A stretch of DNA of 64,000 nucleotides from Pleodorina starrii. Taxonomy: Eukaryota; Chlorophyta; Chlorophyceae; Chlamydomonadales; Volvocaceae. The stretch covers positions 124,001 through 188,000 of the forward strand of contig BRXU01000026.1 in assembly GCA_030267565.1 (NCBI GenBank), read 5' to 3'. Shown here piece by piece: positions 47,612-58,824 of the stretch. Every line of letters begins with the position of its first letter. The stretch's first letter is position 1. The translations under genes and the position numbers were made by a program. Below the pieces are notes generated by a model. That model ran no database searches and was not told where the DNA came from. It saw only the letters and a list, made by a program, of their open reading frames with translations.

Positions 47612-50600
47612 TCACGCCCCCACCTTCATCACGCCCACGCCGCCACCGCCGCCCGCGCCACTACCGCCGCCGCTCACAGCCCGCGCCGTAAACCTGCCCG
47701 ACCCCGGCATCCCCAGCCCCGCCCCCGACCCCGCCCCAGCCGACCCAGCCGCCCCCGCCAGCCCCAGCGGCCCCGCGGCAGCTGCCAGCAGCGCCCTCCG
47801 CCTCTGCGCCGCCCGCGCCTGCACCAGCCCCTCCAGCCCCTCCTCCGCCGCCCGCGCGTCCGGATGCGCCCGCCCCAGCGCCCGCCTCAGTCCGGCGACC
47901 GCCCGGCGGTACAGCGGCTCTGCCTCCTCCAGTAACCCCATGCGACACAGCACACCCGCCAGCCCGCTGGCCGCCGCCAGCGCATGCGGGTGCTCGGCGC
48001 CCAGGCTGCGCCCCAGGCCCTCCATCGCCCGGCGCTGCATCGCCCGCGCCTGCTCCAGCCGCCCACTCGCCTCCAGGAGCTCCCCCAGGGCGCTCACGGA
48101 GGCCAGCGTGTGCGGGTGGTCCGGGCCCAGCACGCGCTCGCGGCCGCGCAGCGCCCGGCGCTGCAGCTGCTCCGCCTCCGCGGCGCGGCCCTGCGCCTGC
48201 AGCAGCACCGCCAGGTTGCCTAATGAGGACAGCGTGTCGGGGTGCTCGGGCCCCAGCACGCGCTCGCGCCCCGCCAGCGCGGCGCGCTGCAACGGCTCCG
48301 CCTGCTCGTAGCGGCCCAGCGAGTGCAGCACGTTGGCGAGGTTGTCGGCGGAGCCGAGCGTCTCGGGGTGGGCATCGCCGAGGATGCGCTGGCGCGCCTC
48401 CAGCGCGCGCGAATGCAGCGGCGCCGCCTCGTCGTACTTGCCTTGGTCGTACAACAAGTTGGCGAGGTTGTTGACAGAGACCAGCGTGTCGGGATGGTCG
48501 GGCCCCAGGGCCGCCTCCCTGCCGTACAGCGCCCGCCAGTGCAGCCGCGCCGCCTCGTCGTACTGGCCGAGCGAGTGCAGCACGTTAGCGAGGTTGTCGG
48601 TGGAGGAGAGCGTGTCGGGGTGGGCGCAGCCCAACACGCGCTCGCGGCCGCGCAGCGCAGCGCGGTGCAGCGGCGCCGCCTCGTCGTACTGCCCCTGGTC
48701 GTACAATAAGTTCGCGAGGTTGTTGACGCACGACAGGGTGTTTGGGTGCTCTGCCCCCAGGACTCGGCCGCGGCCCGCCAGCGCGCGGCGGTGCAGCGCC
48801 TGCGCTTCCTCGTACTGCCCCTGCACCTGAAGCAGAATCGCCAGGTTGCTGACGCACGTGAGTGTGTCGGTGTGGTGGGGGCCCATCGAGCGCTCCAACA
48901 GCCGCAGCACCCGCCGGTACAGCCCCTCTGCCTGCGGCAGCTTGCCGTACATGCCGCACAGCCAGGCTGCGGTGTACAGCCGGGTAACCAGGTCAGCGTC
49001 GGCGGGAGTGGCAGAGACCGCCGCTGCGGCGGAAGCGGGGAGCGCGCCGTCGTTGCCGTCGCCGTCATCGTCGTCGTCGTCGGCTGCAGCGGCGGCGGCG
49101 TCCTCCTCGTCCTGTTCTTCCTCGTCCGGCGGCGGTACCTGCGCCACGGCCGCGCGCACGAGTGCCTGCTTGAGTGTGTGGGTCATGCCCTGTATGCCCC
49201 CTGCTGCGGGGTCGCTGCGGATGTCCTCCAGGATACGGATCCGGTCGGCCTCCACGCTGGCCCGGGCGTTGCGGACGTCCACATCGATGAAGATCTGAAA
49301 AAGGGGCAACGTGGGGCATGTGGTTGGGTGGTTGGTTGGGTGGTTGGGTGGTTGGTTGGGTGGGTGGTTGGGTGGTTGGGTGGGTGGTTGGGTGGGTGGT
49401 TGGGTGGTTGGGTGGGTGGGTGGGTGGACGGAGATGGAAAGGGTGAGACCGCAGCGGTGGAATGGAGGCGCGAAGTGGGGTCAGGGAGTGATATGCTCCT
49501 TTATATAACAATGAGTCACTGCGAAGGGGGGGAAGGGCGAAAAGGTAGGGACCGCAGCGGAGCAACGGGGGAAGGGAAGTGTCAGCGGCGGAGAGGTGGG
49601 AGGGACAGGGGGGTTGTGAGGGACAGGCACACGGAGACGGCGCCGGGAAGGGGGAGGCATGGGGGTGAGGGGAGGGACGGAGAGGGCAGTGGGGGGGTGA
49701 CGGTGGTAAAGAAAAGGAGGCGAGCTCGACGGCACGAATGGTCGGAGGACGGCGTGATCATTTTCCAGTGAGGGGCCCCAGACGGGGTCATGTGAGGAGC
49801 TGGGCGATGCAGGTGGGCGATGCAGCGATGGGCGGTGCGAGGCCGAACACGGACACGATAGAGGGAGGGAGGGAGGGAGGGAGGGGCTTGCCGGCGAAAT
49901 CAAGGCGCTGCCATGCGCCGTGCAAACCCGCGGCTCACGCTTCCTTTCGGCTCACGCTCCGTAACACGCGACCCCGCCCTTCGCCCCCCCCCTTCCCTAC
50001 CAACCCAGCATCCAAAACCTTACCGCCACCAACCCCCCCCCTTCGTCCCACAATTTTCCAACTGTACGGACCAGAACCCCAGCACAAAAAGCAACCCGCG
50101 AGCGACCTTCGCCCCACACCGCCATCAACACACGACCCATTCCACATCCCACTTCCCACGTTCCCACTTCCCACCTCCTACCCCATGCCCCCATCCCCAC
50201 CTTCTCCAGCGACTCGATGTCCGCCCCGTACGACAGCAGCCTCAGCTTGCCCAGTCCCGCCCGGCTGGTCTGCCAGGCCTCGTAGAGACACCAGATGCGA
50301 CTGAACACTGAGCCGCGGCGGTCGAGAACCATGAGGGTCTCCTCCGCGTCCGCCACCGCCTCCCACAGGGCGGCCAGGTCATCAGTCGCGTGCTGGTTCT
50401 GAGGGGGAGGGAGGGAGGGAGGAAGCGAGGGAGGGAGGGAGCCGGGGTGATAAAGATGGATACAGAGGTGGAAACAGGGTGATCAGAAGAAAAATGATGG
50501 AGGGAGGGAGCCGGGGTGATAAAGAAGGAACCAGGGAGGGAGCCGGGGTATGTAAAGATACCGGTATGTGGGCGAGCCGCAGTGAAGGGGGCAGGGGCGC

Positions 50601-51340
50601 ACGGGGCGAGGACGCGAGGGAGAGAGAGCGAGGGGCGGTGGATGGTTATGGGTGTGCAGGCAACGAACATCCCCCCTTTCCCCGGCCTCCTGACCCGGAC
50701 ACCCCGGACGCACCAGTACCGTACCGTACCTGACCCCCACAATCCCCCATCAGCCACGCACAGAGCCAACCTCCGCCCCCCTTCCCCCTTTTGTCCCTTC
50801 CCCCCTCGCCACCGAGCCCCGACGTCCCTGTCAGTTTCCATCTCCAAAGAACCCGAATCCCGAAACCAACCTATTAGAGAACCAGAAACCAACCAGAAGA
50901 AAGCAGCCCCGCCCTCCCACCCCCGCCGGCCTACCCCCCCATCCCCGCCCTCCCCTCTCCGCGCTCACGATCGCAAAGATGTCGATCCACACAAACACCT
51001 CCTCCGGCCTCAGCGGCGGCAGCGGCCGGCCATCGCTGCCCCGCCTCCACAGCCGCTGCTGCTCCGGCCGGAAGTGGGTTTCCAGCATGTGCAGCGTCTC
51101 CCCGAAGGGCACCACCCAGGTATGGCTCACGAAGAAGAACGGCCGCCCGCACGACACCGCGCCCCGGGCGGCCGGGTCCTGGTCCTCCTGGTCTCGGAGC
51201 AGCAGCTCCGCGTAGCGGCAGCGCGGGCCGGTGGTGGGCGGCCGCACGGCCAACTCCACAAGCTGAGCCGCGGTGAGGCCGCGCTCGCGGACGTGGTGTT
51301 GGGCGGCGAAATGGAGTAGCCAGGACAGCGACACGGCGCA
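47612..51340 (-). CDS. HET/TIR-like domain protein with nine kinesin-light-chain-type TPRs (5' end unresolved)
   Basis: Exons 51340-50969, 50398-50201 and 49294-47612 are all phase 0 with GT-AG junctions, giving at least 750 residues and ending in TGA. Exon 1 as listed carries FFFVSHTWVVPFGETLHML. Its end and the next exon together read WIDIFAINQHATDDL, the strand and Trp-Ile-Asp...Ile-Asn-Gln signature of HET-like domains, followed by DRRGSVFSRIWCLYEAW. The third exon has an acidic low-complexity linker and nine 42-residue TPRs (for example GQYEEAQALHRRALAGR and GQYDEAAPLHRAALRGR, each followed by HPxTLxxxxNLA), then an Ala/Gly tail. HET domains belong to the TIR-like fold and drive fungal incompatibility; TPRs bind partner proteins. 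A sensing or scaffold role is inference. No in-frame ATG precedes the HET motif in exon 51340, so an upstream exon is missing from the model. Confidence 0.78.
49317..49434. repeat. GGTTGGGTGG minisatellite in a TPR-gene intron
   Basis: This G/T-rich run of about twelve imperfect decamers starts 23 bases upstream of the TPR exon (minus-strand sense). It is read as C/A-rich just before the acceptor at 49295-49296. Confidence 0.95.
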
Positions 51341-53000
51341 CTGTCTCGCGGGAGGGGGGGGTACCGTAATGGGAGGTTGGGGAGTTTGGGGGGTTGGGGA
51401 GTTAAGAAGCCGGTGGACATGGGACGGAGGGGGAGCGGGCGAGGGTAGGTGGCGCGTGGCGGGTGTGTATGTGTGTGGGTGTGGGGGGGGTTATCCACGT
51501 ATAGGCCGGAGAAAGGGGGGGGGGTGGGGGGGAGGGAGAGGGGCAGGGGTTGGGATTTGGGTCGCGGCTATGTAAAAAGGGGGCCGGGGGCGGGGAGCTG
51601 GCGGGGGGATCCGTGCGGAAGTGGGTGCCGTGAGGGTGGGAGTGGGAGGGCTTGGGGGCGAGTGCAGGGTGGAGGTCAGGATGGATCGGGCAGGGAGTGT
51701 GTGGGGTTTCGATATGGGTTGGACGGCTCAGGGGTCTGGGCGAGGTGGCGTTTGTTGGGGCGACAGGGCTGTGCGTGTGTGAGGCGGGGGCGTTGATGCG
51801 GCGCGTGTGTAGGGCCAACCGGAGGGGCACTGGCGCTGTGTACCGGCGGCGTTGGCACCGTAAATGACGAGGGTTAAGTGCGTGGCAATATGAGAAGTTA
51901 GGAAGCCGTGGCGGCAGGACAAGCCGGGCGACCAACATGGATCTGACGGGGCCGGCACTGAGGGGTGAGGGGGAAGGTATTGCCCGACGGGCGCTAAAAG
52001 CGCGGCTTAATTCTCGCATCCTAAAAGCGCGGTTTCTTATTGTCTCATTCGTGGGCCTTCCCTTGCGCCACGCGCACGACTTGACACCAAATAATGCGTA
52101 ATCTAGATGGTAGCTTTGCTGGGCTGCCGGCCCGCTGGCAAGGAAGGATGTCGTCGAGTCGGTCCAGCCCGTCGAGTCGGCCAGGCAGACAACAGCTAGC
52201 CTCAAGCGAGGTTCAGGGTCAGGCAACACCCGCCCGGAACATACTCGGAGCGTAATACTTGCAGCTTGGTGTGCAGAGAGCAAATCCGAATTATTCTTGT
52301 TGTTATGTGCTGCAATTCCCGAAAAAAATGGAGCAGGGTGCGAAGCTGGCGGGCACAAACCCTCGATACAGGAGGATAACTACTAGAGACACCCTGCTAG
52401 TCGGTTCTCACAAACGCAGCGATTCGCAATGCTTTGTGGCCGGCATAAGTTGGAAAGCGGTTAACAGTACAAAAGGCCACACTGTTCACCCTCTATCTTT
52501 CTCCTCCTAGCACCATGACAGCAGACACCCTCACCCACCCGAGAGACGTGACCAGGCGGGCGCCGGGCTGCTGAGCTGCTGCCCTTCCTGCGCGCTCCGC
52601 CGCTTCCCTGAAGTACGCTTCTGACACATCCAGGCTCTAAAGATGCCATGCTGCCTGCTGCGCGCCTGCACCTATATGCATGTGACGACCTTGAATGACG
52701 GCGATGTCAGCAGCACAAGTCACTGGGAGCACTACTTTCTCGAGAATGTCGCAGACTTCAATTAAGAATGGAAAAGTAAAGAAGTGCCCAGATATATAAT
52801 TCGGTTTGTGAAGTGAGCACCGGGCTGGATGGATGTTACAAGCTTCAATGAGCTCGTACGGCTCAAACGAACCCGGAGGCTCATGAACCGCCTCAGTCGC
52901 GCAAAAAAGATAAAGAAAACCAAAAAGACAAAGAAAGATTCGAAACGATGGTGATACAGTGGATGAAGTAGACTGGATGTGCTTGCACACAGGCAAACTC
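51341..53000. other. Region upstream of the TPR gene and 3' flank of the LINE
   Basis: Positions 51341-52300 are GC/CA-rich with simple-sequence stretches and should contain the missing 5' exon of the HET-TPR gene, which I could not place. Positions 52500-53000 are probably the 3' UTR of the LINE; its tail and end point are not visible. Confidence 0.4.
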
Positions 53001-55391
53001 TTAGGAAGCGATACGCTCACGCCGCAAAGCAAACATCTCGTATATAGCTTTCGCAAGACCACGCTGGTCATCAACTTGCATGACATCGTGAACACTCGCA
53101 GTAGTGGGTACACCTAAGTCCCAAATCTTCTGCCGCGCCGACACAAGAGCAGGACACTCCCATAGAAAATGCTTCTCGTCCTCGATAGCGCCATCAGAAC
53201 GACACGCTTTGCATGCACGAAGCTCTCTAGACCGACTGCTTTCAATGTTAACCGCCAAATCAGAAACGCACAACCGAAAACGAAGTAAGGAACGATGGTG
53301 TGCCGGGGGGATACAACCCTCAAATTGCTTCGGCAGCCCCATCCAATGCTTATGGCGACACATCTTAACACCGGGCTTTCTGGCGTCTGTAACGAAAGCG
53401 CGCGGGTCCACGGCTAACCTATCGCTACCCCAGTCGTCGTTGACGCGACCTCTGAGGGTGTCCATCAGCGCCTCGACGTCAAGCTTGCTAGCCGCGTACC
53501 GCCTGACCCTAGTATCGATATTACCTGCCGCCGCGTCCTCGGCCCAGACATGCCCTAAATAATTCAGAACCCGGATGACCTTGGAGCCCCATCCGTCACC
53601 CTGCAAATTCGTTTCTAAAGCCAACCGGATCTCGTGGCGAAAGGCACTGTGGTACACGGTGCTAGTGACCTCCACCAAACTATTCCAAAAACGAAAAACA
53701 GACTCGGCCCAGTGTAACTGCAAGGGCATCTGACCTAGCTCCCTAAACAACAACTGCAGAGGTGGAACGGCGGCTCCAACCAATTGCTTCATAAATGAAA
53801 TCTGAAGCTTGACCATACGGTCTCGCGTAGCCGCTTCGAAATAGCAGGCTCGTGGAGCTTCATTGGCCGGGAAACCCCTCTCTAGCAAGGCTAAAACCAA
53901 GTCGGCACCCCACAGCTGCGAACCGTACGACAACACGGAACGGACTTGCGCGTTGAAACATTTCATACCGATGGAAGGCAACAGAAGCCCTTGCCGCCGC
54001 AATTTACTGAGCAGGGCAAACATGGCCCTCCGGCCCGCAGCATAAAGCTCATCCGTGCAGGAGGCGAAGGCACTGTTAGGGCCAAAATGCAGTCCGAGAT
54101 AGCGTGCGCGTGTTTTCCAGACAATAGGCCGGTCCACCGGCAGCCCCTCCTCCGTTACGCGCATAGTAACCAAATCAGTGATCGCATAGAAATGGCTCCT
54201 GACCTGGTCGTTGGGGTAAAAGAACAGTAGCTCGCACTTCTTTGCATTAACAGTGAGACCGAACGCTTCCGACCACTCCCTCAACGCTCTGAGCAGGCTT
54301 ATCAAACGACGTTTTGTCCCCGCAAAAAGACTGAGGTCATCCGCGTAGAGAGCCAAAGGCACTCGCCGACCTTCCACACTTGGGCAATCGGTGGCCGCCA
54401 TGGCAGCCGGGAGCGCGACATCCAGGGCGTCGACATAATCCGCAAAACCCTCCACAAAGAAACCAAACAGTGTGGGACTCATCGGGCAACCCTGCTTCAC
54501 CCCTTGGGAGGAAGAGAAAGCCTGTCCAATAGAGCCGTTAACTTTGACCCGCAGTTCCACCCGCTCGTAGCAACGCTTCAGGGCATCTAAAGCAGCGCCA
54601 TTAACTCCTCTTTCCTCAAGGCGAGCCCACAGTAATTCCCTATTCACCCGATCAAAGGCCTTCTCAAAATCGATCTGGCAAACAAATAGCCCTTCACCCA
54701 GCAGTGCGTTGGGGGGGGCCGTACGACAGCGATCCGTGAGATGCCGTAACAAAAACAAATTATGGATGGTGCCGCGCTTCGACCGGAAACCTCCCTGGTA
54801 CGGGCTGCGTGCCCCGCAACCCTCTCCCCAAGTCTTCAACCGCCGATCGAGAAGAAACGCATACAGCTTAGAAAGGGCCCCGCCAACTGCCAGCCCACGG
54901 TAATTGCTTGGATCGAGTACGTCACCCTTTTTGTGAAGGGGAGTGACAACTGATACCTCGAACTGCTTGGGATAGTCCCCAGTAGATCGGATATGTTCCA
55001 AGAGGCGCAAAAGATACGGCGCGAGAACTAACTCCTCCCTGCCCTCTACCCTACGAGTGGCGTACTTGTAACACTCCGCGGGGGCCTGCTCAAGGCCGGG
55101 TGATTTATGGTTGCCTAACGCTTTGAGCGCCGCGATGACCTCTGCCAGAGTAAACGGAGCATTCAGAGACGCCGCCGCAACAACCCGCTGATTACGGGCA
55201 ACACTCTCATGACCTGCCCAATCGCGCGATGCTTCAAGGGGCCGCCCGTTGATAAGGTTTAAAATATAATCCGGGCACCGGGCTGGGTGGGCGAAAAGTC
55301 CGAAAACAGGGTGCGCCGTACCGTAATCGTTTAGTACGGCACTGTTGCCCAACGATGTTACGTTGGAATGGAAGTTGTTTGGGGGATTCGG
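53001..55391 (-). mobile_element. 5'-truncated LINE (non-LTR retrotransposon): reverse transcriptase and C-terminal Cys/His motif
   Basis: A single uninterrupted frame of 796 codons follows a TAA at 55392-55394 and ends in TAA at 53001-53003. It contains RT landmarks in order: NHKSPGLEQAPAECYK, VTPLHKKGDVLDPSNYRGL, CQIDFEKAFDRVNRELLW, SSQGVKQGCPMSPTLF and the catalytic LALYADDLSLFA (plus-strand position about 54345). The C-terminal CKAC...H-x4-C motif (CRSDGAIEDEKHFLWECP) is typical of L1-like proteins. No endonuclease domain was found upstream in any frame, which fits the 5' truncation usual for LINE insertions. The frame is otherwise undamaged, suggesting a fairly recent insertion. Target-site duplications were not identified. 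Confidence 0.92.
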
Positions 55392-58338
55392 TTATTCTGG
55401 CATGACAACTTGAAGCAGTTTTGCGCCCAGAACCAGGTACTTACGCGGGCAGCTTCGCCGATGCGATATAACAATTGAGCTGGGCGGCTGCCGTCGGCCA
55501 CCCCGCACGCCCCACTCGCGAAGGTCGAAAGCCTGAGCGGTATGGGACACCATCCCGCGAGGAGCGGCAATGGCGTTCGTTTAGTTCAACTCAACTGCAC
55601 CAAGCAAGCGGGCACACGTTAAGAAGTGGCAACCGAACGGCACAGCACGGCAGACCCTCGCTCGACGACCATGTGTGCACTAAGTCGATCCCAACTGACT
55701 GCAACGGCTGCCGGCAAATCCGGCAATGCCGCCAGTATTCCAGCACGACAGAGTCGTTCACGTCATGACTTTCACGTGGGAACTGCCTGCTGCCTCAGTC
55801 AAGGGCGGGCGGGGTCGCAGGCAGCGACCCACCCAGCGGCCCTTCTGACCAGCGGGCCTGCGCAGAATGTATGGCCATACTCCCAAACAAAATCACAGAC
55901 GACCGTACGTATAGCAGGTGCACGCGACAATGGAGCCAAGCAAGTAAGACCGCTGATGAGACAGTGGCAACCCTCCTCTATCATCCTCTTACCCAGTGGT
56001 TATCGATCCCTGGCCACCAATACCGGTAAAAGGCACCCTGCCTGCCTGCCTGCCTGCCTGGGAAAAAGTACCCGAAAGCTGCCGAAAGCGACCGAAAGTG
56101 ACGCACTGGCGGTAATTATTCACGAACCGCCGGCCGCCCTCAGCAACGTTGAGTGTTGACCCTCCATGGAGACGGGTGTGTAACGGCCGCCCACTCACGC
56201 ACGCAGCTGGTCAGTCCCTCCCGCCGCCAATAGGAAGGCGATGCACACCCTTGCACACAGCCCTAAAGTCTCCATCACAGCTCACAGAACGAATTTCGCC
56301 TCGCTCGCTCTGGGCCACCTGGGAACACCCAAGCAACCGAGACGCTTGTCTTCTTTCGGGCCGGGCCAACACACCTACGCCTTTCCTCGGTTTCATCCCG
56401 CTCGACTTCTCCTCGCTCCTTGCGTCTGTACTTTCCGCAAACTTTCCGCACCTGTGATCAGCTGGACTCCACCCTTCCCCGAGGGTCTGGTGCCCGCTGC
56501 AACAATAACCACAACCTGCGTCCGTCTATATGTCCGAACCAGGGCCCTCAACTACCCATACTATGGGGGGTGGGGGGCGATTGCCCAACGCGGCGCCCGC
56601 CGCATTCCCCCCTTCCCTTCTTTTCGCTCCCTCAGTGCGTGAGGCCGTGAGCAGGCCGTTCTAGGCGCTGCGGAGCCAAAGCGTACACGCACACCCGCTG
56701 CAATGAACAACGAAAAAACACAGCAAGCAATGACTAACGCCGCGCGCGTGCGGAACACATACAGCAGGTCTTGTTGGGCTCTCTCTCCATCGCCCCCCTG
56801 GTCGTGTCGATCAGCATGGCCCAGCCATATGGCCCGCCCACGGCCCACCCCGTACGCACGCAGGGGCAGCCAATCGGTTCACGGCCACACATATATAGAA
56901 GCACGCAAAACATGAGCAGTGGCAGCACACACCAGGCATTCGGCATTCGGCTGCTGACGTGATGGATGGCATCACTGACACACGTGTGGAAACGACACGC
57001 TCGCAAACTTATGTGCCACCATGACACGGGAAAAGAAGCAGGAGGTAGCACCTCTGGGCGCCTCCATCATATCATCATAAGACACGGCAGCATTTTGCTT
57101 GGGGGTCACAACGCACAGCATACGGTACTACACATCCGCGCCGCGCACACGGCCATCCAACCGCTGTCCTCTCTTGCAGGGCAGCACTGATGCATGACGG
57201 TGCATTAACTCACCCTAGATGTGTGTCATGCTACAGCACCTGGGTCTTGCATCAGCCTGCAGCAAGTCCTTTTATTCATACATGGCATCCACAGAACATG
57301 GCTGTATAATACGCTCCGCGCGCGGGATGACCGTATCCGTCGTATGACGGTATCCGTCGGTGCCGGGCAGCAGGGGGCAGCAGGGAGTGATAGGCGCGCC
57401 ATGCGGCAATGGCCTGCTCCGTCGTTCGTGCTCGCTCGCCGTCTCGCTCGTGCGTGCGTGCTGCCGTCTCGTTCGTGCTGCCGTCTCGCTCGTGCGTGCG
57501 TGCGCTATAACCGCTATAACTGCTATAACCGCACTAAGGCGTCACCACCCTCAATCCATCCCCTGGCTGTCTGGCTGGCAGTCTGACATGTGTACGGATG
57601 CCCTGCCCGCCGACTAGTATACCTCGCTTGTATCAACCATCGGCCCCCCCCTCCAGGCCCCCAGCCCCCACCCCTCGTTCCTTTGCAGACGGGAAGGATT
57701 CTTCTGCTACGTTGCCGTTCGCGGGATCCGGCCTATACGTGGATAACACCCCCACCCCCACCACCACCAAGTGCACCGCGCCAGCGCCCGCCACCTCCAT
57801 CTGCCCCCTCTCCAACCCAGTAGTGCTCATCCCTTCGCTGAATAGTCGGTATCAGGACGAACCTGGTACCGCGCTCCTGCACGCAGCTGTTGGCTGCATC
57901 CCCCCGTTAATTCGTTTACACGCCTAGATAGACACAACTTGCACTAGGACAACTTGCACAAAACCCTAAAACCCTAAAACCCTCAGGACACACACTTGCT
58001 GCGTGTCGACGCAAGTAAGCAAGCAGAGAACAGGCCTGCAGGTAGGCCATCACGGTCGGTAGCTGGAGTGGCTGGCATGCGCATGACTAACGGTCCAGCC
58101 GTCGGCGCTTTCAAGCAAGGAGACGGCTGCTGCACACACGCACCAGGTTAATGTTGCTGCTGCTGCCGCCGCTGCTGCCGCCGAGGGGCCGCTGCTTAGG
58201 CCGCAGCAAAACAAATGCTTTCGTCAAAAAGGATCGTTGCATTTGGTACCTGGCAAGCAATCAAAATCGTGCGCCACTTCCCAGGACGAAGCCGGGCAGG
58301 GGCCGGCGGCATACAACCACGCGAAGTGGATGGCTCTT
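55392..58338. other. Intergenic region between LINE and phosphodiesterase locus; no gene seen
   Basis: Several open frames of 100-180 codons on the plus strand (for example 55626-56159) lack any recognisable motif and have no plausible splice partners. Short direct repeats of the type gtctcgctcgtgcgtgcgtg occur near 57430-57505. Confidence 0.5.
57960..57983. repeat. Interstitial telomere-like repeat (AAAACCCT x3)
   Basis: Three perfect copies of AAAACCCT, the complement of the Chlamydomonas TTTTAGGG telomere unit. Ordinary genic sequence lies on both sides. Confidence 0.9.
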
Positions 58339-58485
58339 CTAGGGTTCCAAGTCCGCACTTGATGCATCCGCGGGGGAGGGCCGTGGCGGCAGCTGCGATG
58401 GCGGGTAGCCTTGGCCGCCGCTGGTCGCTGCGGCGGGTGCAGTGGCCGCCGCGGCGGCCGTGGCCGCAGTAATGGTAGCAGCGGT
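58339..58485 (-). pseudogene. Displaced C-terminal tail of the phosphodiesterase last exon
   Basis: Beyond the SINE the original phosphodiesterase frame continues from the target site without a shift. It codes about 45 more residues (Ala/Thr-rich, then GGQGYPPSQLPPRPSPADAS) and ends in TAG at 58339-58341. Translation from the present exon now stops inside the SINE tail at 58817-58819, so this tail is no longer reached. Confidence 0.8.
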
Positions 58486-58824
58486 GTCAGCGTAGCTCAA
58501 TTGGTAGAGCACTCGCTTGTCAATTCGGTGGTCATGGGATCGATCCCATGCTTGGTCGAATTGGTAATGGGTAGATGTGGGTTCGAATCCCACCGCTGGC
58601 CCCTGGCATTAGCCAGGGTGAATAACGGTGAGTCCGGCCCGCTAAACTCCGGATCGTGCAGGGGCGCTCGAGAAAATGTCCCAGATCAATCAGTCCGCCC
58701 GTCAGGTCTGATTCCCCCTGGTGATCGCGCCGAACGGAGAAGAAATTACTCCCTAGGCCCGGTCCCCTAAACACACGCGAGAGTCTGTCTCCGCGTAAAA
58801 TTAATTAATTAATTAATTAATTAA
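58486..58824 (+). mobile_element. tRNA-derived SINE with (TTAA)n tail and 10-bp target-site duplication
   Basis: TAGCAGCGGT flanks the element at 58476-58485 and 58825-58834. The head (58486-58600) is tRNA-like: acceptor GTCAGCG pairs with CGCTGGC, A box tagctcaattggtagagc, a GTC (Asp-type) anticodon region, and B box ggttcgaatcc. An extra tRNA-like arm (catgggatcgatcccatg) lies between the two boxes, so the head may be a fused or dimeric tRNA, as described for Chlamydomonas SINEX elements. A hairpin CCCTGGC-ATTA-GCCAGGG (58601-58618) follows, then about 180 bases of unknown body and the tail 58797-58824. Confidence 0.9.
58797..58824. repeat. (TTAA)n SINE tail
   Basis: Six to seven TTAA units form the 3' tail of the SINE. 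On the minus strand this tail supplies the codons ATT AAT TAA that now end the phosphodiesterase frame. Confidence 0.95.

Noticed and set aside
47160..48311. 383-codon plus-strand frame
   Set aside because: It lies opposite the TPR coding region and has no motif; it is a high-GC shadow of the TPR exon.
55626..56159. 177-codon plus-strand frame
   Set aside because: No recognisable domain, composition like the surrounding non-coding DNA, and no supporting splice sites.
57598..57927. Pro-rich 109-codon frame as a small wall protein
   Set aside because: Low-complexity CCN-rich sequence without a signal peptide or splice support.
58486..58600. Functional tRNA-Asp gene
   Set aside because: The anticodon stem does not close properly and the unit is embedded in an element with a tail and target-site duplication, so it is a SINE head.
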